From NCBI RefSeq assembly GCF_014048465.1, contig NZ_PDLY01000004.1, positions 1 to 64,000 on the forward strand: DNA of 64,000 nt. The letters are read 5' to 3'. Shown in pieces: positions 1 through 9,514 of the stretch (the first letter of the stretch is position 1; every line of letters starts with the position of its first letter). Under the pieces are notes generated by a model. The model was not told the origin of the DNA and did no database searches. It saw only the letters and a list, made by a program, of their open reading frames with translations. The translations under genes were made by a program, and so were the position numbers. Source of the DNA: Bombella mellum (GTDB lineage Bacteria; Pseudomonadota; Alphaproteobacteria; Acetobacterales; Acetobacteraceae).

Positions 1-174
1 TTCAACGCATCAAACTTAAAGTCAGATACATCAGCTTCCGTCTTCCATCAGCCTTCGCCAACGAAAACGCCGCCAACATATCCCTTCCAGTCTCTACTTT
101 ATAACCCATATTCTCTTGTCAATGATCACCCCAACCGCCCCAGAACTTCCGCTCCAGCGCCGCCGGTGAATGGG
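1..174 (-). other. Leader-like region, possibly of an rRNA operon off the left edge
   Basis: No protein-coding gene is convincing here. Read on the minus strand, the stretch lies directly downstream of a near-consensus promoter (175-203). It holds a second TTGACA hexamer (117-122) with a TATAAA-like hexamer (98-103) only 13 nt away. It then carries a GGGATATGTTGGCGGCG-like segment (about 71-87), which resembles 16S rRNA leader sequences I recall from alphaproteobacteria. No 16S sequence falls inside the window, so the rRNA assignment is inference. It could also lead into another stable RNA or a highly expressed protein gene. Confidence 0.35.
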
Positions 175-203
175 CTTATACGCAGATACCCACACACGGT
201 CAA
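175..203 (-). promoter_or_regulatory. Strong sigma-70-type promoter reading leftwards
   Basis: On the minus strand TTGACC (198-203) is followed after exactly 17 nt by TATAAG (175-180), then by a C-rich discriminator. A near-consensus promoter with a GC-rich discriminator is typical of growth-rate-controlled rRNA promoters. The upstream side (204-320) is A/T-rich, as an UP-element region would be. An inverted repeat of 8-bp arms (214-221 and 225-232) lies just upstream of the -35 box. The promoter fires away from clpB and out of the window. Confidence 0.6.
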
Positions 204-213
204 CACGATTCCC

Positions 214-232
214 GAAACTTTCTCAAAGTTTC
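214..232. repeat. Perfect 8-3-8 inverted repeat upstream of the left-edge promoter
   Basis: GAAACTTT (214-221) and AAAGTTTC (225-232) are exact reverse complements around CTC. The repeat sits about 10 bp upstream of the TTGACC -35 hexamer, a typical place for an activator site. Its low G+C makes it an unlikely terminator. Function unknown. Confidence 0.5.
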
Positions 233-325
233 TTCACTCAATCCTAAAAAACCCCAGAAAACAGCCACATAAACCCAAAAACACAGCCCCCAGCGAATCA
301 CCCCCACCAAAAAGAATCGACAGCA

Positions 326-356
326 GAAAAAAGGCCGCCCCCTAGGGGGCGGCCTT
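326..356 (-). terminator. Rho-independent terminator of clpB
   Basis: A GC-rich palindrome AAGGCCGCCCC/GGGGCGGCCTT (331-356) lies 13 bp past the clpB stop codon. On the minus strand the stem is followed by a run of T residues (the A run at 327-332). A stem plus U-tract in clpB's direction is the classic intrinsic terminator. Confidence 0.85.
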
Positions 357-368
357 CCATCACACCAT

Positions 369-2969
369 TCAGCTCTGGGCTGCCGAATGTCCATTTATGA
401 GCAGTCCCTGATCATTGGCCGAGATGGTCACCTCATCTCCGTCATGGATGGTCCCTTCCAGCAGGAGACCGGCCAGAGGGTTCTGCAACTCACGCTGGAT
501 CACCCTCTTCAGCGGACGGGCACCATAGACCGGATCATACCCGGCCTCGGCCATCCACTCCCGTGCCTTCTCATCCAGAGACAGGGTGATCTTGCGGTCA
601 GCCAGGAGATGCCGCAGGCGGCCCAGCTGAATCTCCACGATCTGCCCCATATCCGCCCGCTGGAGACGGGAGAAAAGAATGATCTCGTCCAGACGGTTCA
701 GGAATTCCGGCCGGAAATGCGCCCGGACAACCTCCATCACCTCATTCCGTACGGATTCGGTTGATTCACCGTCCTTCTGATGCGCCAGAATCTCGGAGCC
801 GAGATTGCTGGTCAGCACGATGATCGTATTGCGGAAATCCACCACACGACCCTGCCCGTCCGTCAGGCGGCCATCATCCAGCACCTGAAGCAGGATGTTG
901 AAGACATCCTCATGCGCCTTCTCCACCTCATCAAAGAGGATGACCTGATAGGGACGCCGCCGCACGGCCTCGGTCAGCACGCCACCCTCATCGTAACCGA
1001 CATACCCCGGAGGGGCACCGATCAGACGGGAGACGGAGTGCTTCTCCATGAACTCGCTCATGTCGATCCGCAGCAGGGCACGCTCATCATCAAAGAGGAA
1101 CTGCGCCAGCGTCTTGGCAAGCTCGGTCTTGCCCACACCGGTCGGACCAAGGAACAGGAAGGAACCGATCGGGCGGTTGGGGTCCTGCAACCCGGCACGG
1201 GCACGGCGCACGGCATTGGATACGGCCACCAAGGCCGATTCCTGCCCCACGACACGCTCACGCAGCACGGACTCCATCCGCATGAGCTTGGCACGCTCGC
1301 CCTCCAGCATCCGGTCCACCGGCACGCCGGTCCAGCGGGACACGACGGCGGCGATTCCCTGATCCGTCACGGTATCAGCAAACAGAGACATACCGTCAGA
1401 CTGGGCCTCCACCTGCTGGGCCTGCTCGATCTGACGTTCCAGCTCCGGGATACGGCTGTACATCAGCTCGGATGCCCGCTGGAGATTCCCCTGACGCTGC
1501 GCCACCTCGACCTCGGACCGGGCATGGTCGAGTTCTTCCTTGTATTTCTGCACGGCGTTCATGCGGTCTTTCTCCGCATGCCAGGCCGCACTCATCGCAT
1601 CAGACTTCTCCTGAAGGTCAGCCAGTTCAGCTTCCAGAGCTTCCAGACGCTCACGGGAGGCCGTGTCATCCTCCTTGCGAATGGCCTCACGCTCGATCTT
1701 CAGCTGGATGATACGGCGGTCCAGCTCATCCAGAGCCTCAGGCTTGCTGTCAATCTGCATCCGCAGGCGGCTGGCCGCCTCGTCAATCAGGTCGATGGCC
1801 TTGTCCGGCAGGAAACGGTCCGTGATGTAGCGGTTGGACAGGGTCGCTGCGGAAACCAGCGCATTGTCGGTAATCCGCACCCCATGATGCAGCTCGTACT
1901 TCTCCTTGATCCCACGCAGGATGGAGATCGTGTCCGCCACGGACGGCTCACCCACAAAGACCGGCTGGAAGCGACGGGCCAGAGCGGCATCCTTCTCGAT
2001 ATATTTGCGGTACTCGTCCAAGGTCGTGGCACCAAGACAGTGCAGCACACCCCGGGCCAGCTCCGGCTTGATGAGATTGGACGCATCCATTGCCCCGCTG
2101 GAACGCCCTGCGCCAACGAGCGTATGCATCTCATCAATGAAGAGGATGATCTGCCCCTCGGCACTCTCAATCTCCTTGAGGACGGCCTTCAGACGTTCCT
2201 CAAACTCACCCTGATATTTCGCACCGGCAATCAGTGCCCCCATGTCGAGGGAAAGCAGCTTCTTGTTGCGCAGAGCCTCCGGCACATCGCCATTGACGAT
2301 ACGCAGGGCCAGCCCCTCCACGATGGCGGTCTTGCCAACGCCGGGTTCACCAATCAGCACGGGATTGTTCTTGCTGCGACGTGCCAGCACCTGAATGGCC
2401 CGGCGGATTTCCTCGTCACGCCCGATGACCGGGTCCAGCTTGCCTTCCTGCGCCTGGGCCGTCACGTCACGGGCATATTTCTTCAGCGCATCAAAATTGT
2501 TCTCTGCCGAGGCCGAATCCACGGTCCGCCCCTTGCGGACGGTCGCAATCGCCTTTTCCAGAGCCTGGGCAGACGCCCCGCCCTGCCGCAGGGCCTCACC
2601 GGCCGGAGTCCTGCTTACGGCAATCCCTGCCAGCAGACGGTCCTGCGCCACGAAACTGTCACCAGCCGCCTTGGCAGCCGCTTCCGCACCATCCAGCACC
2701 CGCACGAAATCAGGCGTCGGCTGGGGCTGGGACGCCCCGCTGCCCTGCACGGCCGGCAGTTTGGCCAGAGCCGCATCATTGGCCTGCCGGACGACCTTCG
2801 GGTCCCCGCCTGCGGCACGGATCAGCCCTGCCGCCGCACCCTGCTCGTCATCCAGCAGGGCCTTGAGCAGATGCTCCGGCGTCAGCTGCTGATGATAGTC
2901 CCGCAGGGCGATGGTCTGGGCTGCCTGAAGGAACCCCTGGCTACGCTCCGTAAATTTCTGAATATCCAT
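369..2969 (-). CDS. clpB: ATP-dependent disaggregase ClpB
   Basis: The 866-residue protein is full length for ClpB, the cytoplasmic AAA+ disaggregase that works with DnaK to solubilise heat-aggregated proteins. The order is an N-domain (about 1-150), a first AAA+ module with Walker A GEPGVGKT (about 207-214), a long charged coiled-coil middle domain (about 400-530) and a second AAA+ module with GPTGVGKT followed by FDEVEKAH. The middle domain separates ClpB from ClpA and ClpC. The gene is monocistronic, with a heat-shock-like promoter upstream (3052-3080) and an intrinsic terminator downstream. Large open frames on the opposite strand are shadows. Confidence 0.97.
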   Translation of the reverse strand: MDIQKFTERSQGFLQAAQTIALRDYHQQLTPEHLLKALLDDEQGAAAGLIRAAGGDPKVVRQANDAALAKLPAVQGSGASQPQPTPDFVRVLDGAEAAAKAAGDSFVAQDRLLAGIAVSRTPAGEALRQGGASAQALEKAIATVRKGRTVDSASAENNFDALKKYARDVTAQAQEGKLDPVIGRDEEIRRAIQVLARRSKNNPVLIGEPGVGKTAIVEGLALRIVNGDVPEALRNKKLLSLDMGALIAGAKYQGEFEERLKAVLKEIESAEGQIILFIDEMHTLVGAGRSSGAMDASNLIKPELARGVLHCLGATTLDEYRKYIEKDAALARRFQPVFVGEPSVADTISILRGIKEKYELHHGVRITDNALVSAATLSNRYITDRFLPDKAIDLIDEAASRLRMQIDSKPEALDELDRRIIQLKIEREAIRKEDDTASRERLEALEAELADLQEKSDAMSAAWHAEKDRMNAVQKYKEELDHARSEVEVAQRQGNLQRASELMYSRIPELERQIEQAQQVEAQSDGMSLFADTVTDQGIAAVVSRWTGVPVDRMLEGERAKLMRMESVLRERVVGQESALVAVSNAVRRARAGLQDPNRPIGSFLFLGPTGVGKTELAKTLAQFLFDDERALLRIDMSEFMEKHSVSRLIGAPPGYVGYDEGGVLTEAVRRRPYQVILFDEVEKAHEDVFNILLQVLDDGRLTDGQGRVVDFRNTIIVLTSNLGSEILAHQKDGESTESVRNEVMEVVRAHFRPEFLNRLDEIILFSRLQRADMGQIVEIQLGRLRHLLADRKITLSLDEKAREWMAEAGYDPVYGARPLKRVIQRELQNPLAGLLLEGTIHDGDEVTISANDQGLLINGHSAAQS

Positions 2970-3042
2970 GATATCTGCCTCTCTTTCTCGCCCCAGTCCT
3001 GGCAGCGACGAATGTTCAGCCCGCCCCGGTATGGCGACAGAC

Positions 3043-3063
3043 CGTGCCTAAAATTTAGGCACG
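3043..3063. repeat. Perfect 21-bp palindrome over the clpB promoter
   Basis: The arms CGTGCCTAAA and TTTAGGCACG are exact reverse complements around one central A (10-1-10). The site overlaps the predicted -10 region and start site of clpB. No T-run follows in either direction, so it reads as a dimer-binding operator or a 5'-UTR hairpin rather than a terminator. No regulator gene adjoins it. Confidence 0.7.
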
Positions 3064-3080
3064 ATCATGCCCGTTTCAAG
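3052..3080 (-). promoter_or_regulatory. RpoH-like heat-shock promoter of clpB
   Basis: On the minus strand CTTGAAA (3074-3080) is followed after about 14 nt by CCTAAATT (3052-3059). This fits the CTTGAA-type -35 box and the CYTAT-like -10 box of RpoH promoters moderately well. It lies about 85 bp before the clpB ATG, as expected for a heat-shock gene. The -10 box lies inside a perfect palindrome (3043-3063), so a second layer of control is possible. The assignment rests on motif and context only. Confidence 0.5.
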
Positions 3081-3203
3081 AGGGCATTTCCGAATTCATG
3101 TGCCGGAACAACTGTCCGCACGGAGAGTCCGGAACCTTTCAGGCATGTGAAGTCTGAGACGAAAGCAGGAAACGGGCAATAGAAAGGCAGCCCCGCAGAA
3201 AGC

Positions 3204-3809
3204 TTATGCCTCCCCGACCGCAGCGGAGAGGGAGGACGGCTCCAGCCCGACACTGGCCAGGGCACGCTGCCACTTCGTGGACGGGTCCACACCGAAGACG
3301 ATCTCCTCATCCGCCGGGACGACATACCAGGCATTGCCATGCAGTATCTCTTCCTCCAGCTGCCCGGCCGCCCATGACGAATGACCGAGCAGAAGCATGG
3401 CCTGCCGTGGCCCCCGGCCTGCCGCCAGCTCCCGGATCATCTCGAGGCTGGCACTGACCTCCGCCACGGGCTGCTCCTCCGGCAGGACGGTCAGGCGGTT
3501 CCCCATCCTGCCACGGCCGATCCCGCCTCCCTCTGGAGAATGAAGGACGAAACCACGGCCCGGCTCCACCGGCCCGCCAACACCCACACCAAAGAGACGC
3601 TGCGGCGGGTTGGGAGACACGTCCAGATGACGCAGCAGCTCACTGATGTCCGGATGTGTCAGCCGACGGTTAACGATCATCCCCATGGCCCCCTCCTCGG
3701 AATGGGCGCAGAGATAGATGACCGTCTGGGCAAACTCCGTTCCCGCAAGAACGGGGCTGGCAACCAGCAGACGGCCCGTCAATGTCTCGGTCGGCTCAAG
3801 AATCGGCAT
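3204..3809 (-). CDS. YqgE/AlgH family protein (DUF179)
   Basis: This 201-residue protein belongs to the YqgE/AlgH family: small alpha/beta proteins near-universal in proteobacteria, with no settled biochemical role. Visible family signatures are the N-terminal LTGRLLVASP segment, the GAMGMIVNR strand and the LLGHSSWAAGQLEEEI segment. An upstream GTG at 3815 is in frame, but the ATG at 3809 has AAGAGG at good spacing and is preferred. It is divergent from the SDR gene across about 80 bp. It overlaps no neighbour and shows no signal peptide. Confidence 0.9.
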   Translation of the reverse strand: MPILEPTETLTGRLLVASPVLAGTEFAQTVIYLCAHSEEGAMGMIVNRRLTHPDISELLRHLDVSPNPPQRLFGVGVGGPVEPGRGFVLHSPEGGGIGRGRMGNRLTVLPEEQPVAEVSASLEMIRELAAGRGPRQAMLLLGHSSWAAGQLEEEILHGNAWYVVPADEEIVFGVDPSTKWQRALASVGLEPSSLSAAVGEA

Positions 3810-3892
3810 GAACACCTCTTACAAACAGAACATCCGGCGATCATAACAGAAGATGGTCCTGTTTTTTATTCATCATGCACGGAGTCCTGACC

Positions 3893-4654
3893 ATGACACA
3901 GCCACAGACCATCCTCGTCACGGGGGCCACATCCGGTTTTGGCCGCAGCATCGCCTCACGGCTGGTCCGGGAAGGACACCGTGTCATCGCCACGGGCCGC
4001 CGGAGTGAACGGCTGGCCAGCCTGCATGAGGAACTCGGCAGCACGCTCCTCCCCCTCACGCTGGACATGAGCGACCGGGCCGCCCTGCGTGCCCTGCCCG
4101 GAAGCCTGCCGGAAGGCTGGCAGGACGTGGATGTCCTCATCAACAATGCCGGGCTGGCACTGGGAGTCACACCAGCGCAGGATTCCAGCGTTGATGACTG
4201 GGAAACCATGATCGACACGAACATCTCCGGCCTCGTGGAGATCACCCATGCCCTGCTCCCCGGCATGATCAAACGGGGGCAGGGCTATGTCCTCTCCATC
4301 GGCAGCACGGCGGGTCATTACGCCTATCGAGGCGGGAATGTCTACGGAGCCACGAAAGCCTTTGTCTCCCAGTTCATGAAGAACCTGCGGACGGACCTGC
4401 TCGGCACGCCCCTACGTGTCACGACCATTGAACCCGGTCTCGTGGGCGGCAGCGAGTTCAGCAACGTGCGGCTGCGTGATGATGCAAAGGCACGTGCCGT
4501 CTATGAGAACACCACGCCCCTGATGCCTGCCGACATCGCAGAAACCGTCTCATGGCTGATCGGGCTGCCTGCCCACATGAACGTGAACCATCTGGAACTC
4601 ATGCCCGTCTGTCAGGCATCCGGCGGGCTGGCCGTCATGAAAAAGGAGGGGTAA
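3893..4654 (+). CDS. SDR-family NADP-dependent 3-hydroxy acid dehydrogenase (YdfG-like)
   Basis: The 253-residue protein is a classical short-chain dehydrogenase. It has the N-terminal TGATSGFG dinucleotide-binding glycine motif, the NNAG motif, a catalytic Ser in SIGSTAG and Tyr-Lys in YGATK. The overall pattern, including the MPVCQ segment near the C-terminus, matches YdfG, which oxidises serine, allo-threonine and 3-hydroxy acids with NADP. The ATG at 3893 has GGAG about 8 nt upstream; the ATG at 3875 has no clear ribosome site. Substrate is inferred from the family. It converges on the helicase gene through a shared hairpin. Confidence 0.82.
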   Translation: MTQPQTILVTGATSGFGRSIASRLVREGHRVIATGRRSERLASLHEELGSTLLPLTLDMSDRAALRALPGSLPEGWQDVDVLINNAGLALGVTPAQDSSVDDWETMIDTNISGLVEITHALLPGMIKRGQGYVLSIGSTAGHYAYRGGNVYGATKAFVSQFMKNLRTDLLGTPLRVTTIEPGLVGGSEFSNVRLRDDAKARAVYENTTPLMPADIAETVSWLIGLPAHMNVNHLELMPVCQASGGLAVMKKEG

Positions 4655-4664
4655 CCCCCTCCTT
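4643..4664. terminator. Bidirectional terminator with the SDR stop codon in its loop
   Basis: A 9-bp stem AAGGAGGGG/CCCCTCCTT encloses a four-base loop; the TAA stop of the SDR gene (4652-4654) falls in it. The minus strand continues into a T-run (A run at 4640-4644), so it works best for minus-strand transcripts; the plus-strand T-tract is weak. It separates two convergent genes. Confidence 0.65.
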
Positions 4665-4686
4665 CTCCAATCCAGCAACGATGGGA

Positions 4687-6489
4687 TCAGCTCCGGCGGC
4701 GGGTGGATTTCTCGCCGCTGCGGGCCGGGCCAGAACGACGCTTGAAGGATGACGGGCCACGGCCCCCTTCCCGGCCTTCACGCCCCTCACGACGTCCGCC
4801 ACCGGGGCCACCAAAACGCCCTTTCGGCGCACCGAAGCGACGTCCGCCCGGCGGGCCACCACGGCCACGGCGGGGACCTGCCCCACCGGCAGGAGCCTCG
4901 GCCGGCTCGATGGTCACCTCGTCCTGTTCCGCTCCTGCCCGGCAGGCATTGAAGCGGGCCAGCTTCTCATCGGAAATCTGGAAGAGCGTGTCATCCTGCT
5001 GGATGCAGATGTTGCCGATATCCCTCTTCTGCACACCGCCAAGACGGCAGATGAGCGGAATCAGCCATTTCGGGTCGGCCTTCTCGCTGCGTCCCACCCC
5101 AAGGCGGAACCACGACCCGGCCATCTCATACCCACGTCCCCCCTCACGGGCGGCACCACGGGCTGGCGGCTCGACGGACACGGGACGGATGTCCTCCACA
5201 CGGGGCAGATGCGCCTTGTGGAATCCGACCAGAGCCTGAGCCAGCTGCGTGGCATCGAAACGTTCCGTCAGCCTGGCCACGATCTCTTCCGGCACTACAA
5301 CAGAGGCTTCCCCAGTCAGGATCGGATCTTCCAGCAGACGCTGCGCATCCTGCTCGGCAATGGCCTCTGCCGTCGGTACCGGCTCCCAGTCAGCCTTCAC
5401 ACGGGCCTGCGCCAGAACACGCTCCGCCTTGCGCCGCTGGTTGAACGGCACCATCAGCACGCTCACGCCCTTGCGCCCCGCACGGCCCGTACGGCCGGAA
5501 CGGTGCAGGAACGTGTCGGAAGAAGACGGCACACTGGCATGAACGACCAGCCCGAGAGCCGGAACGTCAATGCCACGGGCCGCCACATCAGTGGCCACGC
5601 AGACACGGGCGGCACCGGAGCGCAGGCTCTCGATGGCCCGGGAGCGTTCATTCTGTCCCATCTCGCCGGAAATGGCGACGGAGGCGAAGCCCCGCTCCAG
5701 CAGGGCCGCCTGGACCTGATTCACCAGCAGGCGGGTGTTGCAGAACACCATGGCCGTCTGGCTCTCATAATAGCGCAGCACATTAACGAGCGACCGTTCC
5801 ACCTCCTGCGGGGCCGTGACCACGCAACGATGGGTGATGTCGGCATGCTGCTTCTGGCCGGAGACCGTATCGATCCGCCTGGCATCCTGCTGATAACGCC
5901 GTGCCAGGGAGGCAATCTCCCGGGCGATCGTGGCGGAAAACAGCAGGGTGCGTCGTTCCTTCGGAGACGCATCCAGCAGCTGCTCCAGCTCCTCGCGGAA
6001 GCCCATGTCCAGCATCTCGTCAGCCTCGTCCAGCACGACGACACGCAGCCCCGTCAGGTCCAGCTTGCCACGGGAAAGATGGTCACACAGACGGCCCGGC
6101 GTACCGACGACAATATGGGCACCACGCTCCAGGGAACGGGCCTCACGGCGGGCATCCGTCCCACCGATGCAGCTGGCAATGCGGGCACCCGTCTCGGCAT
6201 AGAGCCATGAAAGTTCCATCTGTACCTGCATGGCCAGCTCACGGGTCGGGGCGATCACCAGGGCCAGCGGGGAGCGGGTCGGGGCCATCCGGTCCCCTTC
6301 CGTCAGCAGGTCGGAGGCAAAGGCCAGACCGAACGCCACCGTCTTGCCAGAACCCGTCTGCGCGGAGACGAGCAGGTCACGCCCTTCCAGTCCCGGCTCC
6401 AGCACCGCCTCCTGCACGGGGGTCGGCTGTTCATAACCACGCTCGGCCAGGGCACGGGTCAGGGCGGGATGGGTATCAGGAAAAGGCAT
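4687..6489 (-). CDS. DEAD-box ATP-dependent RNA helicase with DbpA-type RNA-binding domain
   Basis: The 600-residue protein has the full DEAD-box core: the PTPVQ Q-motif, AQTGSGKT (motif I), PTRELA (Ia), VLDEADEMLDMG (II), SAT (III) and HRSGRTGRAGRKG (VI). A DbpA-like RRM fold follows (around SWFRLGVGR to QISDEK), then a low-complexity tail rich in Gly, Arg and Pro that probably binds RNA. This architecture matches DeaD/CsdA and DbpA relatives acting in ribosome assembly, cold adaptation and mRNA decay. The ATG at 6489 opens the conserved PFPDTHPAL segment; upstream in-frame starts lack support. Confidence 0.92.
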   Translation of the reverse strand: MPFPDTHPALTRALAERGYEQPTPVQEAVLEPGLEGRDLLVSAQTGSGKTVAFGLAFASDLLTEGDRMAPTRSPLALVIAPTRELAMQVQMELSWLYAETGARIASCIGGTDARREARSLERGAHIVVGTPGRLCDHLSRGKLDLTGLRVVVLDEADEMLDMGFREELEQLLDASPKERRTLLFSATIAREIASLARRYQQDARRIDTVSGQKQHADITHRCVVTAPQEVERSLVNVLRYYESQTAMVFCNTRLLVNQVQAALLERGFASVAISGEMGQNERSRAIESLRSGAARVCVATDVAARGIDVPALGLVVHASVPSSSDTFLHRSGRTGRAGRKGVSVLMVPFNQRRKAERVLAQARVKADWEPVPTAEAIAEQDAQRLLEDPILTGEASVVVPEEIVARLTERFDATQLAQALVGFHKAHLPRVEDIRPVSVEPPARGAAREGGRGYEMAGSWFRLGVGRSEKADPKWLIPLICRLGGVQKRDIGNICIQQDDTLFQISDEKLARFNACRAGAEQDEVTIEPAEAPAGGAGPRRGRGGPPGGRRFGAPKGRFGGPGGGRREGREGREGGRGPSSFKRRSGPARSGEKSTRRRS

Positions 6490-6620
6490 CGTCAACGAAC
6501 ACTCGGTCATACACATGCTGCCACGAACCAGACTGTGACAGCCAGAAAAGCGGTGAATACCCCTTTATGCCCTGCAAGGCCAGAGACGATCACCACCAAA
6601 ATTGCACGGCGGCTTCCACC

Positions 6621-7256
6621 TCAGCCAGCCACGGGACGGCGGCCTATGACGGCCCGCACCGTATCCTGCCACGCCGTCAGGTCCTCCGGCGGCACGACCT
6701 CACCCGTATCCAGCTCCGCAAAGCCGGCCCGCTGCATGAGCGCACTGGTAAGACGCACCCGGTCTTCCGGCTCCAGGGCCTGCCAGATGGCCACGGCCTT
6801 GGTCGGCACGAACCTGTCGGAAAAACTGACGATCAGCGGCGCACCGGGACGCAGGACACGGAACAGCTCCTCCACGACCTGCTGCGGCCTGGTCAGATAG
6901 GCCAGCCCGTCACACAGGAGGGCACCGTCAAAGCTCGCATCCTCGAAAGGCAGGACCGGCGTACTGTTGAGATCCTGCTCCACGGACCGGCCCAGAGCCT
7001 GATTCGCCCCGAGGGCCGCACCGCTGACATCCAGTCCGACGAATTCCTGAAAGGTGGCATCCTCGGGCAGATGGCTCATGGCTCCGCACATCAGGTCCAG
7101 CGTGCGTCCTCCCACGGGCAGGGCGGTACGGTACAGGGCGGTGATGGCCGTGCGGGCCCCCATGTCCATCAGGGAGTCTAGGTCCTGCCGTGCCCAGAAG
7201 GCTCCATCCGGCTCAGATGATGCCTGTGTGAACGCTTTTTCGTGTAGGCCCTGCAC
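6621..7256 (-). CDS. Class I SAM-dependent methyltransferase
   Basis: About 211 residues with a methyltransferase fold: the SAM motif appears as TLDLMCGAMSHLP (a degenerate DxGxGxG), followed by VGLDVSG and SFDGALLCDGLAYL at the motif II/III positions. It resembles the UbiE/COQ5 and methyltransferase-11 families, but the substrate cannot be told. The preferred start is a GTG at 7256 with AGAGGGGAC upstream; an ATG at 7343 extends the frame into a non-conserved region. It is upstream of and co-directional with the helicase. Confidence 0.75.
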   Translation of the reverse strand: MQGLHEKAFTQASSEPDGAFWARQDLDSLMDMGARTAITALYRTALPVGGRTLDLMCGAMSHLPEDATFQEFVGLDVSGAALGANQALGRSVEQDLNSTPVLPFEDASFDGALLCDGLAYLTRPQQVVEELFRVLRPGAPLIVSFSDRFVPTKAVAIWQALEPEDRVRLTSALMQRAGFAELDTGEVVPPEDLTAWQDTVRAVIGRRPVAG

Positions 7257-7449
7257 GCTGTCCCCTCTCTGCTGTCCCTCTGTCCGGCCCCTAATATAGG
7301 GCGGCCATACCTGCGAACAATGGCTTTCTTCCCCATGAGTCACGCTACCTCTTCATCAAGAAAAGATGAAGCAATGTTCAAGTCCTATTTTACCCGAACG
7401 ATACAACATTATAGAAGGAACAACTTTCATCACGTCTCAGAGGGGCATC

Positions 7450-8259
7450 ATGAGCATTTCATTCACAAAAATGCACGGGCTGGGGAATGATTTCGTCATT
7501 CTGGATGGCAGGGAGAAACCCTTGTCCCTGTCCACCGCTCTCATCAGCCGCCTCTGCAACCGCCGCACCGGCGTGGGATGCGACCAGCTCGTCACACTCT
7601 CGGCACCGACACAGGATGGGGCCGACGTGCTGGTCCGCTTCTTCAATCCGGACGGGTCGGAATCCGGGGCCTGCGGCAATGCCTCCCGCTGCGTTGCCGC
7701 CCTGCTGGGCGGAAACCCGACCCTCCAGACACAGGGTGGCCTCCTGCCTACCTCACAGGAAGACGGGCTGATCTCCGTCCTGATGGGCAAGCCCCATCTG
7801 GACTGGCAGAACATCCCTCTCGCCCGGGAATGCGACACGGCCCATCTGCCTCTTCATGACGGAGCGGCCTGCTCCATGGGCAATCCCCATCTGACGCTCT
7901 TCCGCTCCATTGAGGATGCCGCCACGATGGGGCCTGAGCTGGAGCTTGATCCCCTCTTCCCGGAGCGGGTGAATGTCGGCTTTGCGGAAATCCTGTCTCC
8001 CACCCACATCCTTCTCCGTGTCTGGGAGCGGGGTGCCGGACTGACGCTGGCCTGCGGGTCCGGAGCCTGTGCTGCGGTCGTCAATGCCGTGCGGCGGGGA
8101 CTCGTGGAGCGGACATGCCGCGTGACCATGGAGTGCGGCTCCCTGGCCATCACGTGGCAGGACGACGATTCCGTCATGATGACCGGCACGGCCCAGACCG
8201 TCTTCACGGGCACGCTGGATGAGGACTGGCTGGATGACGGACAGACGCCCACGCCATGA
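7450..8259 (+). CDS. dapF: Diaminopimelate epimerase
   Basis: DapF interconverts LL- and meso-diaminopimelate, the last step before lysine and the source of the peptidoglycan cross-linking residue. The 269-residue protein has the N-terminal KMHGLGNDFVILDG signature and both catalytic cysteines (in ESGACGNASRC and LTLACGSGACA). The ATG at 7450 has AGAGGGG at good spacing; an upstream in-frame ATG (7366) would add a non-conserved leader. The stop overlaps the mtaB start by 4 bp (ATGA), so the two are translationally coupled. Confidence 0.96.
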   Translation: MSISFTKMHGLGNDFVILDGREKPLSLSTALISRLCNRRTGVGCDQLVTLSAPTQDGADVLVRFFNPDGSESGACGNASRCVAALLGGNPTLQTQGGLLPTSQEDGLISVLMGKPHLDWQNIPLARECDTAHLPLHDGAACSMGNPHLTLFRSIEDAATMGPELELDPLFPERVNVGFAEILSPTHILLRVWERGAGLTLACGSGACAAVVNAVRRGLVERTCRVTMECGSLAITWQDDDSVMMTGTAQTVFTGTLDEDWLDDGQTPTP

Positions 8260-9470
8260 GCGTCACCCTTCTCACCTTCGGCTGCCGCCTGAACGCCCAT
8301 GAGAGCGACACCATGGAGCATCTGGCCCGTCAGGGGCAGGCGCAGGACGGGAAGACCATCATCGTCAACACATGCACGGTGACGGCGGAGGCCGAACGGC
8401 AGGCCCGCCAGACCATCCGCCGTGCCCACCGGGAAAACCCGACAGCCCGCATCATCGTGACGGGCTGTGCCTCCGAGCGGGCGGCGGAGGCATGGGCCAC
8501 CCTGCCGGGTGTCAGCCGGGTGATCCCCAATACGGAAAAGACGCTCCCGGCCACATGGGGCCTGCCTGATGAGGCGGGACGGGCTCCCCCACCATCCCGC
8601 CACATCCGTGCTCTCCTCCAGGTCCAGCAAGGCTGCGACAATGACTGTACCTTCTGCGTCATCCCAGCGGGACGGGGTCAGTCCACCTCCATGGCCCCGG
8701 AGGCGATCATTCCGAAGGCCCGTGCCCTCACGGAGGCCGGACATTGCGAGATCGTCCTGACAGGCGTGGACATCGCCTCATGGCAGCGGAACGGCATGGG
8801 GCTGGGCCAGCTCTGCCGTCACCTGCTGGATGAGGTGCCGGAGATCGCCCGCCTGCGTCTCTCCTCCATCGACCCCATGATTCTCCGGCCTGACACGGGC
8901 GACAGGGCCTTCTGGGACCTGATTGCGGATGAACCCCGCTTCATGCCGCATCTGCATCTTTCCCTTCAGGCCGGGTCCGACCTCATCCTGAAGCGCATGA
9001 AACGCCGCCACGGCACGGCAGACGTGGCCGGGCTGATAAGTCAGGTCCGCCGCCTGCGGCCTGATACCGGCTTCGGGGCCGACGTGATTGCCGGTTTCCC
9101 GACCGAGACGGAGGCCCTCTTTCAGGAAACACATGATTTTCTGGCAGAACAGGCCATTCCCTTCCTCCATGTCTTTCCCTACAGCGAACGCCCCGGCACA
9201 CCGGCAGCCCGGATGCCCGCCATGCCCAGATCCACACGGCAGGAGCGTGCCGCCAGACTGCGGACACTGGGCCAGACCATACGGGACCGCTTCCTTCACC
9301 GCTTTGTCGGGCAGGAGAAGACCGTCCTCATGGAAAGCCCGACAGCAGGCCACACGCCGGAGTTCGCCGCCTTCACCCTTCAGGGCGCATCCTCATCCCG
9401 GCGGGGCAGGCTGGAACGCATCCGCCTGACAGGCGTGCAGGACGGAATGCTCATCGCAGAAATCCCCTGA
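8256..9470 (+). CDS. mtaB: tRNA t6A37 methylthiotransferase MtaB (MiaB-like)
   Basis: The 404-residue radical-SAM enzyme converts t6A37 to ms2t6A37 in tRNAs reading ANN codons. The N-terminal domain has the three cluster cysteines (FGCRLN, NTCTVT, TGCAS). The radical SAM domain has CDNDCTFC, and a TRAM-like tail follows. The CRLNAHESD signature marks MtaB/YqeV rather than MiaB or RimO. Its substrate t6A is made with TsaB, encoded elsewhere in this window. It lies in a dapF-mtaB-ftsY cluster conserved in alphaproteobacteria. Confidence 0.93.
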   Translation: MSVTLLTFGCRLNAHESDTMEHLARQGQAQDGKTIIVNTCTVTAEAERQARQTIRRAHRENPTARIIVTGCASERAAEAWATLPGVSRVIPNTEKTLPATWGLPDEAGRAPPPSRHIRALLQVQQGCDNDCTFCVIPAGRGQSTSMAPEAIIPKARALTEAGHCEIVLTGVDIASWQRNGMGLGQLCRHLLDEVPEIARLRLSSIDPMILRPDTGDRAFWDLIADEPRFMPHLHLSLQAGSDLILKRMKRRHGTADVAGLISQVRRLRPDTGFGADVIAGFPTETEALFQETHDFLAEQAIPFLHVFPYSERPGTPAARMPAMPRSTRQERAARLRTLGQTIRDRFLHRFVGQEKTVLMESPTAGHTPEFAAFTLQGASSSRRGRLERIRLTGVQDGMLIAEIP

Positions 9471-9514
9471 GCAGGGCTTGACGGCTCCCCCCTTCTCGCA
9501 CCAATTCGACAGTC

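Noticed and set aside
200-394. 64-codon minus-strand frame near the left edge
   Set aside because: It overlaps the clpB terminator, the clpB end and the promoter; composition is not gene-like.
780-3182. 800-codon plus-strand frame antisense to clpB
   Set aside because: It is a high-G+C shadow of clpB with no domain logic and strongly biased Arg/His/Pro/Leu content.
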